This document shows, piece by piece, positions 53,924 to 64,000 of a stretch of DNA of 64,000 nucleotides. The stretch comes from Dichetophora obliterata (lineage: Eukaryota > Arthropoda > Insecta > Diptera > Sciomyzidae), in contig OY986439.1 of the NCBI GenBank assembly GCA_963920525.1, positions 210,458,906 to 210,522,905 of the forward strand. The letters run 5' to 3'. The notes under the pieces were generated by a model. It saw nothing but the letters and a program-made list of their open reading frames with translations, ran no database searches and had not been told where the DNA came from. The translations under genes were made by a program, and so were the position numbers. How positions within the stretch are numbered: position 1 is the first letter of the stretch; every line of letters starts with the position of its first letter.

Positions 53924-56329
53924 ATTTTATACAAAAACAAAATTCATTGCTTGACTTTGTAGTTTAAGCCATAAACAAAGGTTATGCGGAATTGCTTGAA
54001 GAAGACGGAATACACTGTGGCTTGTGTAGATTTTAGCAAAATTATGGGTCTACCTTTAAGAAAGCATTTTAAAAAAAAAATGTTTAAAAAAAGTGGTAAA
54101 ATTTTTATGAAATAAACGACTTATTTAATAAAAATTTGAAAAAAAATTTGCTTAAAATTTAATAGATACTCAATCGATATGACGCAGAAACATTTTAAGA
54201 ATTGGTAAAGTTCTACTCATGCTCTATTTAAGATCTCATATTTAAAAATTTTTTGCCTTGCTGAGTTTGTAAACATTTTTTTTTGTGGCTGTTGCGGCGT
54301 TCAGAAATTACATTTCGAAACTCAATTCACTCAAACTTCAAACAAACTGTTAAATAAATATACACTGCGGTCATATTAGTTGCCAGCCGCACCTTTGCCA
54401 GGAAAATCAACTCAACACAACTCAACTCAACTAGTTTGATTAGAATTCTTGCCAACTTGAAAGTTGATTAAAGTTTTGTTTGTGTTGTTGTACGAATGTG
54501 TAGCAGCTACAACTAGCTGGCCGCTTTTTGAAAGATGCTCACCACTCACTCAAAACCATAATGAGAAAATATTGAAATTTAGATTTGGAAAATTAATTAA
54601 GTTGTGGCAGTGTATTTTTATGCCCCTGAAAAGGTGAGGGGGCGGTGCGAAGTTTCTTAAGCAGAACGATGTCTGTAGTTTGGATGCAATAATATTAAGA
54701 ATTTTGAAAAATATTGCTTTATTAAAGCGCATTTTTCTTTGTATATAACTACTTTTTGCATTTTTGTTCTTGTTTGCCTTAAAAAAAATTATGGCTCATA
54801 ACGCCTAAAAGCATTTTAGTCGGATAAAAAAATGCATGTCACAGAAAAATATTATCTTACTATTCACAAAGTGCTCATAAATTAACAAAATTCATAACAG
54901 TAAATGGGCGACATTAAAAAGTGCACAAAAAAAAAAAAAATTATGTATATTAAAAAATTTCACGAAAAAAAGCTCCAATGATATGATATCCTTTTCGAAA
55001 GAGCAGCAAAAATAATCATGCTTAAATAATATTCATAATGTGTGTTTCATGTTTCAAATGGGAAAAAATGCATGCAGCACACTTACAGATACATTTACTT
55101 ACACATCACACACTCGACCACACTAACACATGCATACTAATCCCCTTCTGCCAAATGTACTCTTAGCAAATTATAAAAATTTATAACAGAAACAGGCAAA
55201 AAAAAAAAAAAATTTATAGAAAAAATTTACGAATATGCGTTTTATACAGTTTTTCGTTGCTTCCGGTTTTTCGCAATTTTTTTTGTTTCGGAGTAAAATT
55301 ATAGAAAAGGCTACTAAAGTGTTGGGCGCTATAAGGAAATCGCTGCCAAAATGCTAAAAAAAAGTAGAATTTTTTTAGGCGAATTAGTATGAAGCGCGGG
55401 TCAGCTGCGCTGGTTTGAGCACTGTGGGCTGGGTTGGGAAGGGGAGAGGTGGCAATGGGTTAAGGCAGCAGCAGCTTTTTCATGCTTTTGGGTGTTATTA
55501 GAAAACTGGACAGCTTGTTATTTATAGTCGTTGAGACATTATCAGAGTTGTAATGCATGGACTAAGGTAGAGGCAGCAGTAGCACAAAATGTTCAACTAA
55601 AATATGTATCGGATTGTAAAATGACACTTGAAACACAGCAAAGCAATATTTCGTAACACATATGTATGTATTACTAACAATAAAACAATTTATACTGATC
55701 ATTTTTGTCGCGATACTTTTTCCATCAGATATTAAAATGAAGCAAATCAATGGTCGAAATTTTTTCGTTCGAAATAGAAACGAAACATTGATCTATATCA
55801 CTGGTTTCAAGAAGTCGTTTGTAAAATTGGCAGGCGATTCCGAAAATGTCATCCTTTTTATTTGTCACACCGTTTTCGAGAAATTGCCCACTGTAGTTTT
55901 TTTACAAAAAAAATTGGTTTCACTTAAGGCCGGTGGGTCCTGTAGAAACAAGAAAAAACGGCAAAGTTTTTGACAAGGTTTTCGGATAGAAAAAATGTAT
56001 GAAACAATTGAAATTATTTTTAAAATTTCTGGAACTAAAAGAAAATTTATTGAAAAATTCAATTTTTTTCTGAAAAAATAAAGAAGGCGCCGATAATCTT
56101 GATTCCCGCGAAAGACTTTTTTTAAACTGCGTGGAGGATATTTAAAAATCCAGGCAGAAAGCACAAGCATTATTTTGAAAAAATACTTTTTTGGAAAAAA
56201 CGACTTTAAGCGACCTCTAAACCTTTTTCAAAAAATCTGAAAAAATTCTCAAAATGCTATTTTGTGACGAACTTTCGAATTCCGCTTCAGCCCCCCAAAA
56301 TTTTACCAAAAAGTTTATGCCCTAATAAA
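53924..56329. other. A/T-rich non-coding DNA
   Basis: No gene or clear repeat. A GC-richer patch at 55380-55480 has no recognisable coding content. Confidence 0.35.
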
Positions 56330-56580
56330 TATGTTGCCACGCCCACTTTAACCGCCCACAAATAACAAATTCTATATATCAGACGGTTTTGATCGTATTA
56401 TACTAAAATTGGTAATTTTGTTTACCTCTAAGCAACTGGGCAAAAAATGGGCGTGGTTGTACTTATATGCGCCCCCACTTTTCAGAAATAATATTAGTTC
56501 CTGAAATGTTGATGTTATGATATTGAAACTTGGTATAAAAAAATGTTGCCACGCCTACTTTTCCCATCTATTTATATATT
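56330..56580. repeat. Dispersed repeat with TTGCCACGCC(C/T)AC blocks
   Basis: Two units containing TGTTGCCACGCC(C/T)ACTTT at 56332 and 56545; also TCAGACGGTTTTGATCG. Related to 51231-51560 in opposite sense. Confidence 0.5.
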
Positions 56581-57309
56581 TCGAAAAAAGGGATTCAGGT
56601 ATATGGGCATTTCCAAACTGGCGTTACGTACGATTTGTACGAAGAAATATTAAAAAAATAATGAGAATGTCTAATTTTTAAAAAGGTTTTATTTTATTTG
56701 CCTAGCAATTACGTAGCACTATATTAGGTTAAAACAATGACAACAATCGACCCTAAGTATTTAAAGATATAAGCAAAAATATGTGCTGGCGTTACGTTAC
56801 AAAAAACGGAAGTGATTTTTGTCTAGGATTACAAAATTTGTAAAACTCTCTGAATTGGGCAAGACTTTTTTGTATACAACTTCTTTAAGAAGGATTTGAG
56901 CTAACATGAGCTTATTTTTCAAGTGATCAAATTTACAAATCCTTGTATTTTTTAATAGGCTTTTGGATCTGGCGTTACGTTGCGCTACTTAAATTTCCAT
57001 TGTATTTCAATTGGGTAATTAAGTAATGAGGTAGTTAAGTGATTATGTAATTTAGTAATTAAAAAACAAATTTAATTCTCCTTAATGCCTCAGAAATTTT
57101 CTCATTATCTTTAGCCAATGCCTTCCATTTTTGCTATAGCAAAGTAACGAAACAGTTACTAAACATTTACGAAAAAGAAAAACTACATTTGTGAAAGAGT
57201 GCAGTCGATTTGATCATTATGGTAAATTAATTTATGCATTATATGCTTAAATTATAAAAAAAAAATATTTCTCTTAGATACCCTTATAAAATAATAAGTT
57301 TTTAATAAG
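56581..57309. other. Non-coding, with three spaced CTGGCGTTACGT units
   Basis: GGCGTTACGT occurs at about 56622, 56780 and 56970, spaced 160-190 bp, each followed by different A/T-rich sequence. No gene. Confidence 0.4.
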
Positions 57310-57890
57310 TTTTAATTTTTTTGGTCAAGGTACTTTTCAGTGGAAATACCCATATGTTTATGTAGGTGTGTGTATATAACGGAAAGACTCCGAAACCAAT
57401 TTTTATGAAATTTTCAGGGAAACGGGAGCAAAGCCTTGAGATTGTTCCTGTGAAGTCTGCTGCCAATTGTAAAAGGGGGCGTATCACATTAAATACACCC
57501 CAAACACACAGCCTCAGAATTTAACTTCATGAAAATTAAGGAAGTTCTTAAACACATACCAAAGATGGTTTCTCCATTGGAAAAGTGGGCATGGAACCTC
57601 CCTTAGAACCCAAATTTGCGATATCGAATAGTATTAGAATTATAGATCGCACAGCCTCGGAATTCGGTATTCGAGCACAATTAACACGTGCCGTTTCACT
57701 GATAACATTTTATGGGAGTTAGACAAGGGGGCGTGCCGCCTCCCAAACAACCAAAATTTTCGACATTGAATAGTTATGGAGTTTTAGGTCGCACAGTCTC
57801 AGAATTCAGTATTCGAGCTTAATTTACAAATGCAGTTTCACTAATATCATTTAAGGGGGGCGCGGCAGCAACGCACCGGGTTTCAGCTAG
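57310..57890 (+). mobile_element. Helitron-like element, copy 2
   Basis: The 5' part has CCGAAACCAATTTTTATGAA (near 57390) as in the 45110 block. Two to three internal units (CGAATAGT(A/T)(T/A)TAGA, TCGCACAG(C/T)CTC, GGTATTCGAGC) follow, and the 3' end is CGCGGCAGCAACGCACCGGG, TTTCAGCTAG (CTAG at 57887-57890) followed by T. Confidence 0.6.
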
Positions 57891-58489
57891 TATGAATATA
57901 ATATATGATGCAGTGCAATAGACAAATTGTGATGTCTATTGGACAATATGTGTGCTTTAATTTAATTTTTTCCTCAATAGATTTTCTTCAACAATGTCTC
58001 ATTTTTTTTTTTGGAAAAGTACAGGCTTTTAGTAAAAATATCAAAATCGATAAAATATTTTGAATTCTCAACAAAATTGGCAATTAGTTTCTTTTTAAAA
58101 TTTTTCTAAAAAACACGAAAAAGGCCTCGAAAATTTAATTAGTTCCGCCGAAACTAAAAGTTTTATAGTTTGATTATTATTGTTGGTTCTGGAGATATAT
58201 GCAATTAAGTGGAACTTTTTTTTAAAAAAAAACTACAATGGTCAATGTGTAGAAAACAACGTTGTGACAAAAAAAAGAATGACCTTTTTGGATTCACCGA
58301 CCAATTTTACATTAGAAATGGATAGTGGCATTCATTGAACATTCTTGTTTTAAAGCAGTGTATTCTGTTAATCAAAAATAAAAATCAATAATTAATCGAT
58401 ATGTATCGATCAGATGCAAACACCAATATTGTTAATTGATAATATTGATTAATATAGATAAATATAATAATATCTTTATATATAAAAGG
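57891..58489. other. A/T-rich non-coding DNA
   Basis: No feature recognised. Confidence 0.4.
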
Positions 58490-58680
58490 CAAGCACGCTG
58501 CTCCGTGCCCAATGTCTCTCAAACTGTTCAGCCTGAAAGTATGTACATCTTAATACATAAAAGGCAAACATGATGCTCTGCACACAGTATTTCTCAAACT
58601 GTAATGATTTTTTGACAGTAAGGTACTTTTACAAGACATACTGTACTCAATGTTCAGCCTAAAAGTATGCATAGAATATA
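58490..58680. repeat. Diverged direct duplication
   Basis: ATAAAAGGCAA(G/A)CA, GCTC(C/T)G(T/C), TCTCAAACTGT and TTCAGCCT(G/A)AAAGTATG each occur twice. Confidence 0.5.
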
Positions 58681-58714
58681 TATTTGATACTTATCTGTTC
58701 TTTTGATGTGTGGA

Positions 58715-58920
58715 TATGATTGTTATCAAACTTGACTTTTTGCACTTTTACACTTGAACTAATTTTTTAATACTGCTTCAATACTTAAAGTGTTGTTAAA
58801 ATTGGTATTATACTTGTATTTTGCAAAAATTAATTGAATAAAAAATCAAGCTTTAAAAAGAGAAAAAGTGTTTTCGGTAAAAGTCTGCAAAAAGGAAGTG
58901 TGCAGAAGACCTGTCGTAGG
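58715..58920. repeat. Dispersed repeat, copy 2 (inverted)
   Basis: Reverse complement of 7705-7925, with the same order of blocks and several small gaps. Confidence 0.6.
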
Positions 58921-60100
58921 ACAAGTTTTTAAAGACATTTATTAATATTATGAAAATAAGTCAAAAATAAAAACAAAATTTTTGATTGATTATATTTTCA
59001 ATCTTAATAAGAATAATAAGAAATATCCATTTCTTATTCAAAATTGGTTCATAATTCCGAAAATAATTTTTTTTTCTAATTGTATAATAATTTATTATTG
59101 TATAATTTATAATAAAAATAAAAAAAAATTTTTTTTTTTACATTAAATTCAAAATCAGCGCCCGTCAAAACTTCCATGTGCCCAGAACTATCCCAATTTT
59201 TATATAATTCGATATAATTCTGAATTTTGCTTTTTTATTCGATCCGAAATTTTTTACTTTTAATTTTTGATCAAAAAAAAAAAAAAAATCCACATATACT
59301 AAATTTCACACACATATGCTTAAATATTGAGCTATGGCCAGTTTGCTAGTTGGCTGGACCATAATGGAGCGGATCAATTTGTTCGAAACCAAATGTTGAT
59401 TCTTGGAATTTTTGTATTCCACGTTAAATTTTAAGAAAGATTCTTCGGGTGAATTTATTTTTTCATTAATTTTGTTTAAAGAATATAAATGACTATGAAA
59501 GTTTACCGTTACGTATGAGTGTCATTTTATTCAAGAAATTTGATTTGAAATAGCATACAATAGCTTTTTCAAATGAAATGACATTCATTATACGAAATTT
59601 TGTGTGATTATGATTTGTTTCATATACATAATAGTGCAAGCTGTGACAAATGAGTGCAATTTAATTCACATCAAATTATATGACGCTCGTACGTCACATA
59701 AAAAATCTCATCAAAATGTGTAAGGTTTTGTTTAATGAATTAGGCTTTTTACTCAAAGTTGCATTAGATTATATGTTTTCAAATAATTTTAAATTACATA
59801 TCTTCAATAAAATAAAGACTATATATCACCGTTCACTTTTATATAAAATCAAATTCTATTTAATTTTATACTTCTAAAAAATAAATAGAATTTATTTAGA
59901 ATTATATTTGAGCTTAATGCAAAATAAGTTCATGAAGCAACAGGCTGAAACAACATCATAAAAAATTAATTATAAAAATAAATAGTATTTATAAAATTTT
60001 GTTCATAAAATCAAATTTTTTAACGAAATTTAGGAGAAAATAAATTGCAAGATATGCCTAAAATTTTTCTTAAAATTAAATACACTTTTCAAAAATCAAT
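58921..60100. other. A/T-rich non-coding DNA
   Basis: No feature recognised; one poly(A) run near 59273-59288. Confidence 0.4.
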
Positions 60101-60236
60101 GGGCTTGAGTAATTAACATTTTAAAGTCGACTCTAAATTTAGTGTAATTTTTTTGACAACAAATTCTATAGAAATAATGTCAGAAAAGCTAACACTAAAT
60201 TAAGAGTCGACTTTTAAATGTTTAGTACTAAGGCCC
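60101..60236. mobile_element. MITE M, copy 2 (uninterrupted)
   Basis: 136 bp. GGGCTTGAGTAATTAACATT, AAAGTCGACTCTAAATTTAG at the left against AATTAAGAGTCGACTTT and GTACTAAGGCCC at the right. CAAT flanks the element. It is the empty reference for the interrupted copy at 48280-48686. Confidence 0.75.
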
Positions 60237-60650
60237 AATGTTTCCAAGATGAGCAAAAAAATTAACCCACCCTAGTGCATACTAGCATAGCTAGCAAAAT
60301 GTGCTTTTAGGATGTTTCACTAGCAAAAAAAAAAAAAATGTTATCTATCTACCACAAAAATTCATACAAGTATTTAACATAAGTAATAATAATTCAAACA
60401 TACACACAAACTTATGTATAAGAAAATAACAAAAAAATGCATGCGTTATAAATCTCTTATAAACGCAAGAAAAGGTAAAAAAAAACAAGAAGGCAAAAAA
60501 TAAAAGGAAAATTATTTTGTTTTGATCTGAATACATACTCTATGCATGTGCTCGAACGGAAATCAACATTTGCACACATGTTAGTGTTGGTTTTGGTCTT
60601 GTGTCACTGTGTGAGTGAAGAGTTTCTTCAAATGTGCCACGTATACTATA
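60237..60650. other. Non-coding
   Basis: Contains the short MITE-end fragment (60258-60276). No gene. Confidence 0.4.
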
Positions 60651-60717
60651 GATGTGTGTGTGTGTATGTGTGCGTGCGTGTGTGTGTGTGTGTGTGTGTG
60701 CGTGTGTGTGTGTGTGT
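60651..60717. repeat. TG microsatellite
   Basis: About 67 bp of (TG)n with CG interruptions. Confidence 0.9.
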
Positions 60718-61506
60718 TCCTGAATGCTAAGTATACAAATTAGCAGCTATCGTTTTCATTTCGTTTGCATTTTTTACCAACACTTCTTGCTTTTTATTTT
60801 GCCCAACAAACCGGTAGCGGAAGTATCACTGGATGCCATAAAAGCGCTTGATTTTGTTGGCCATGCTCGAGGTTTCTTCTTTTTTTTTTTGTAAGAACAA
60901 TATTATTACAAATGACAGCATAAAAAATTTTAACCACTTCTTCATATGTATAAAATATATTTCCATATTTGCTATTGTTGTTGCTGTCGCTGTATCTTCT
61001 GCTGCATGCTGTCGCAGCGTCAAATTCATTCGCTGATTATAATTCTGCTGACCATTTTAGAGACAGAGCACACCATGCCACGCCCACACGAACAAGCGAC
61101 AAAAAGTGAAGCTTAAAAAATTGCTATTAATGTGGAAAAAACGAAGCACAAAGCAAAAAGTATTAAATCTGGTTTTGGTTCGCTGCTGCTAGGCGCTGCA
61201 GGATATTGTGTCGCAGCTATTAAGAACACATGTGAGGCTGTGTAAGTGAGTGATTTTTTTAATTTGAGTGCATGTGTGAGTGTGTGTGTGTGTGTGTGTG
61301 TGTTTAAGTATGATGGAAAGACATATTCGTCCTGCATAAATGATGTAATTACATCGTAGCGCTGGATTTCTTTAAAGTAAGCGGCGAGCAAGAGTGTGAA
61401 GAAATAAAGGCAATGTAAAAAATCCCATTTTATTAGTCATGATTATTTTTTGCCAATTAATTTTGTTACAATATTTCCAGCTAGGCTTATTGCAACTTTT
61501 TTTGAC
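60718..61506. other. Non-coding
   Basis: GC-richer mixed sequence at 60780-61210 with no recognisable coding frame, and a second TG tract (61277-61302). Confidence 0.35.
61277..61302. repeat. TG microsatellite
   Basis: About 26 bp of (GT)n. Confidence 0.9.
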
Positions 61507-62705
61507 GTAGAATTACTTTTTACAGAGCGGTTTGTATGGGGTTTTTTTACAAATTTTTTTAAGCTCATGTAATGATTTTAGTGCACACTTTGGGGTATAC
61601 CTACAGCCTTTGAAATTCATCGTATATAGATAAAATATCTGCCAAAATATCAGTTATGGGGCGAATGAAACGAATATCTTTACTTCTTCAATAAAGTCAC
61701 AAAGTAACAATATTTAGCAAGAAAGAAAAAAAAAAATGCAGATATTCGTACGAGAAAAATTATGCACAAGCTTTTTCAGTAGCTGCTTACATTGATGTTA
61801 TTGGTTGTTGGTTTGGTTCGTGCCGAAACTACGTAAACAACATCGGGTCGTTATTGTTGTTATTAATATGCATGTAAAATTTACTTTTCTTGAAGGTAGA
61901 ATGACTTCTTATAGCGCGGTTTGTATAGGGTTTTTTTACAAATTTTTTTAAGCACATGTTTTAGTGCACACTTTGGGGTATACCTACAGCCTTTAAAATT
62001 CATCGTGTAAGCATAAAATATCTGCCAAAATATTAGTTATGGGGCGAATGAAACGAATATCTTATTACGGGTTTTGTCACTTCTTCAATAAAGTCACAAA
62101 GTAACAAAATTTAAAAAGAAAAAAATGGAGATTTTCGTTCGAGAAAAATTATGCACAAGTTTCTTCAGTAGCTGCTTACATTAATGTTATGGTTGTTGGT
62201 TTGGTTAGTGCCAAAATCACGAAAACGACATCGTGTCGTTGTTGTTTTTATTAATATGCATGTAAAATGTACTTTTTTTTGTAGGTAGAATTGCTTTTGT
62301 AGGTAGAATTACTTTTGTAGGTAGAATTACTTCTTACAGCGCGGTTTTTATGGGTTTTTTTACAAATTTTTTTTAAGTACATGTAATGGTTTTAGTGCAC
62401 ACTTTGGGGTATAACTACAGCCTTTAAAATTTGTCGTATAAAGATAAAATATCTGCCAAAATATCAGTTATGGGGCAAATGAAACGAATATCTAGTTTTA
62501 GGTTTTGTCACTTCTTCAATAAAGTCACAAAGTAGCAAGATTTAAAAAGAAAAAAATTCAGATTTTCGTACGAGAAAAATTATGCACAAGCTTTTTCAGT
62601 AGCTGTTTAGATTGATGTTATGGTTGTTGGTTTTGTTCGTGCCGAAATCACGAAAACAGCATCGTGTCGTTGTTGTTGTTATTAATATGCATGTAAAATT
62701 TACAT
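61507..62705. repeat. Three tandem copies of a 390-425-bp unit
   Basis: GCGGTTT(G/T)TATGGG recurs at 61527, 61916 and 62341 (periods 389 and 425). Also shared are TTAGTGCACACTTTGGGGTA, AAATATCTGCCAAAATAT, TTATGCACAAGC(T)TTTTTCAGTAG and ATTAATATGCATGTAAAATT. Unit 3 starts with three extra 18-bp copies of GTAGGTAGAATTACTTTT. Non-coding. Confidence 0.9.
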
Positions 62706-63457
62706 ACACATATACATAAATATGTATCAGTTGCTTTCACTTTTGTCATTTGTTATTCTTTTTGTTAATTTTCAGCAAGACTAATATAATAAATATTGCA
62801 AACCACCAAAATTTCCCTAAATTTTTTTGGAAGCCTACTTAATTACTTTTTTAATAGGTCAAAAAATTCGGTTAAGAAATGTTTGAGACATGAAATTTTT
62901 TCAAAATCGATTCTCAGCGTATTTGCATTTTTGTCAATTCTATGCACCCGTAACTCCTCCAAAAATTACGCCAAACTTTTTTCCTCCAATTGAAGTTTTT
63001 TATTTTTGTCAGTGATGCTTCATGCAAAATTTGACCCAAATCGGATATGGTCATTACGTAAGGCCGGTACGTTTAAAATGGAACTGGAATAGTAAATCTT
63101 AACATAGTGAATACGTATGTTTTTTCGAGAATATTTGTCGAATCATTATGAAATTTTCAGAGAATATACTTAAAAAATATTAATATGGCGAAAATTAAAT
63201 AAAAAATGTATTTTTTTTTAATTCCAACTGAGTATAACCTCTTAAATGTGCTTTAGAAAATACTAACTTATGTTTAATAGCATGGTTCGATTGTTTTAAA
63301 TGTTAAAAACATTTTGCCGATGAGTCTGTGTTCTAGGGTTGCCAATATAGTAGGCATGAATTTATTACTGACGAAAATCACAGACATTAATTTATGCCAA
63401 ATTTTTATGAGACCTTTTTTCGAAAGGCGAAGTTTTAGTTTTGCGAAGTAGGGCAGA
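62706..63457. other. Non-coding
   Basis: No feature recognised. Confidence 0.4.
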
Positions 63458-63508
63458 ACGGGGTAAATCGGCGCACGGGGTAAATCAGCGCAGGGGATAA
63501 CCCGACGC
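63458..63508. repeat. Three tandem 17-bp units
   Basis: GGGGTAAATCGGCGCAC, GGGGTAAATCAGCGCAG, then GGGATAACCCGACGCAG; a fourth, GGGGTAATTCGGCGCAG, stands apart at 63842. Confidence 0.75.
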
Positions 63509-64000
63509 AGTCGAAATATCATTAGATACAGCAACGCTGTGGAAAAAGTGTGTAGTGTCACAATAGCGCCTAAAGTTGCCTCAACTCATTCAGTTGTTTG
63601 ATTACACTAGAGCTTAACAAACGTGTTTTTTCACTTTCGATATTCGTTTCATCTCACTCATGGAATTTATTGAAAAATATTGTTTTTGCTATAAGTGCCA
63701 ATTGATGATAAGTGAAATGAGTGCTAAAGCACATAAGTAACACGCGTGATATTCATATATTCGAGTTGATTCACATTATTTTACTATTTTTGAGACAAAA
63801 TGCTGAAATTTGATCTGTTGGTAAAGTGGTGCATTTACTTAGGGGTAATTCGGCGCAGCTAGTTTTTTGATTCACTCCAACATTATCAAATATTCTTTAA
63901 CTCTTTGAGATACGGAAATTTCATTATAAAAAGTACCCTTAAGGTACAAGAAAGAAAAAGTCTAAATATTTTTATTATATTTTATTATAAACATCAAATC
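63509..64000. other. Non-coding, window edge
   Basis: No gene; the distant fourth 17-bp unit is at 63842-63858. Confidence 0.4.

Noticed and set aside
60542..60730. Val/Cys-repeat protein
   Set aside because: The frame is simply the translation of a TG microsatellite.
61113..61391. - strand 92-codon protein with a TH repeat
   Set aside because: Caused by the TG tract on the other strand; no conserved features.

Overview
The window looks like nuclear DNA of a higher (brachyceran) fly, plausibly a tephritid-type fruit fly. The evidence is strongly AT-rich non-coding DNA, intron-split genes with GT/AG borders, mauritiana-subfamily mariners, an RTE-type retrotransposon, several tRNA-derived SINEs and very many foldback elements (MITEs). 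The genus is inference; nothing in the sequence fixes it.

Only two host genes are visible. (1) On the + strand, a sarcoplasmic calcium-binding protein (EF-hand) gene has coding exons at 4218-4454, 13874-14182 and 14250-14480 (258 aa, all junctions phase 0). Its 9.4-kb first intron is full of transposon relics and holds a decayed duplicate of the start of exon 2 at 6949-7011. (2) On the - strand, the nucleoporin gene Nup88 (Drosophila members only, mbo) runs from exon 35464-35589 through eight compact exons at 20409-22529, giving 587 aa including the true C-terminus. Roughly the first 115-150 residues are not found in the window. Its 12.9-kb intron (22530-35463) is almost wholly transposon. 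The two genes converge.

The rest is mobile and repetitive DNA. It contains two mariners with different lesions (15184-16468 and 41287-42524), an intact 997-aa RTE-type LINE with target duplications (23732-26985), and relics of I-like, Jockey-like, LOA/I-like and CR1-like LINEs. There are also a Ty3/gypsy-type gag relic, a rearranged piggyBac relic, a hAT-like non-autonomous element, Helitron-like ends, three SINE families and about a dozen palindromic MITEs.

The main theme is nesting, which can be read directly from the broken edges. Examples are RTE in a TA-flanked MITE in a larger foldback (23.1-27.1 kb); one LINE cut by a CR1-like LINE, a palindrome and a TIR element (27.7-35.1 kb); and a TTA-flanked MITE in another MITE in a hAT-like element (47.4-48.9 kb). 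Others are a TAA-flanked MITE in a foldback (5.65-6.77 kb) and a foldback in a SINE head (0.1-0.7 kb). From 35.6 kb to the right edge I see no convincing host coding sequence; it could be the first intron and 5' flank of Nup88 or intergenic DNA. I found no new multi-gene system. The most worthwhile items are the duplicated calcium-binding-protein exon and the stratified insertions, which give relative ages.
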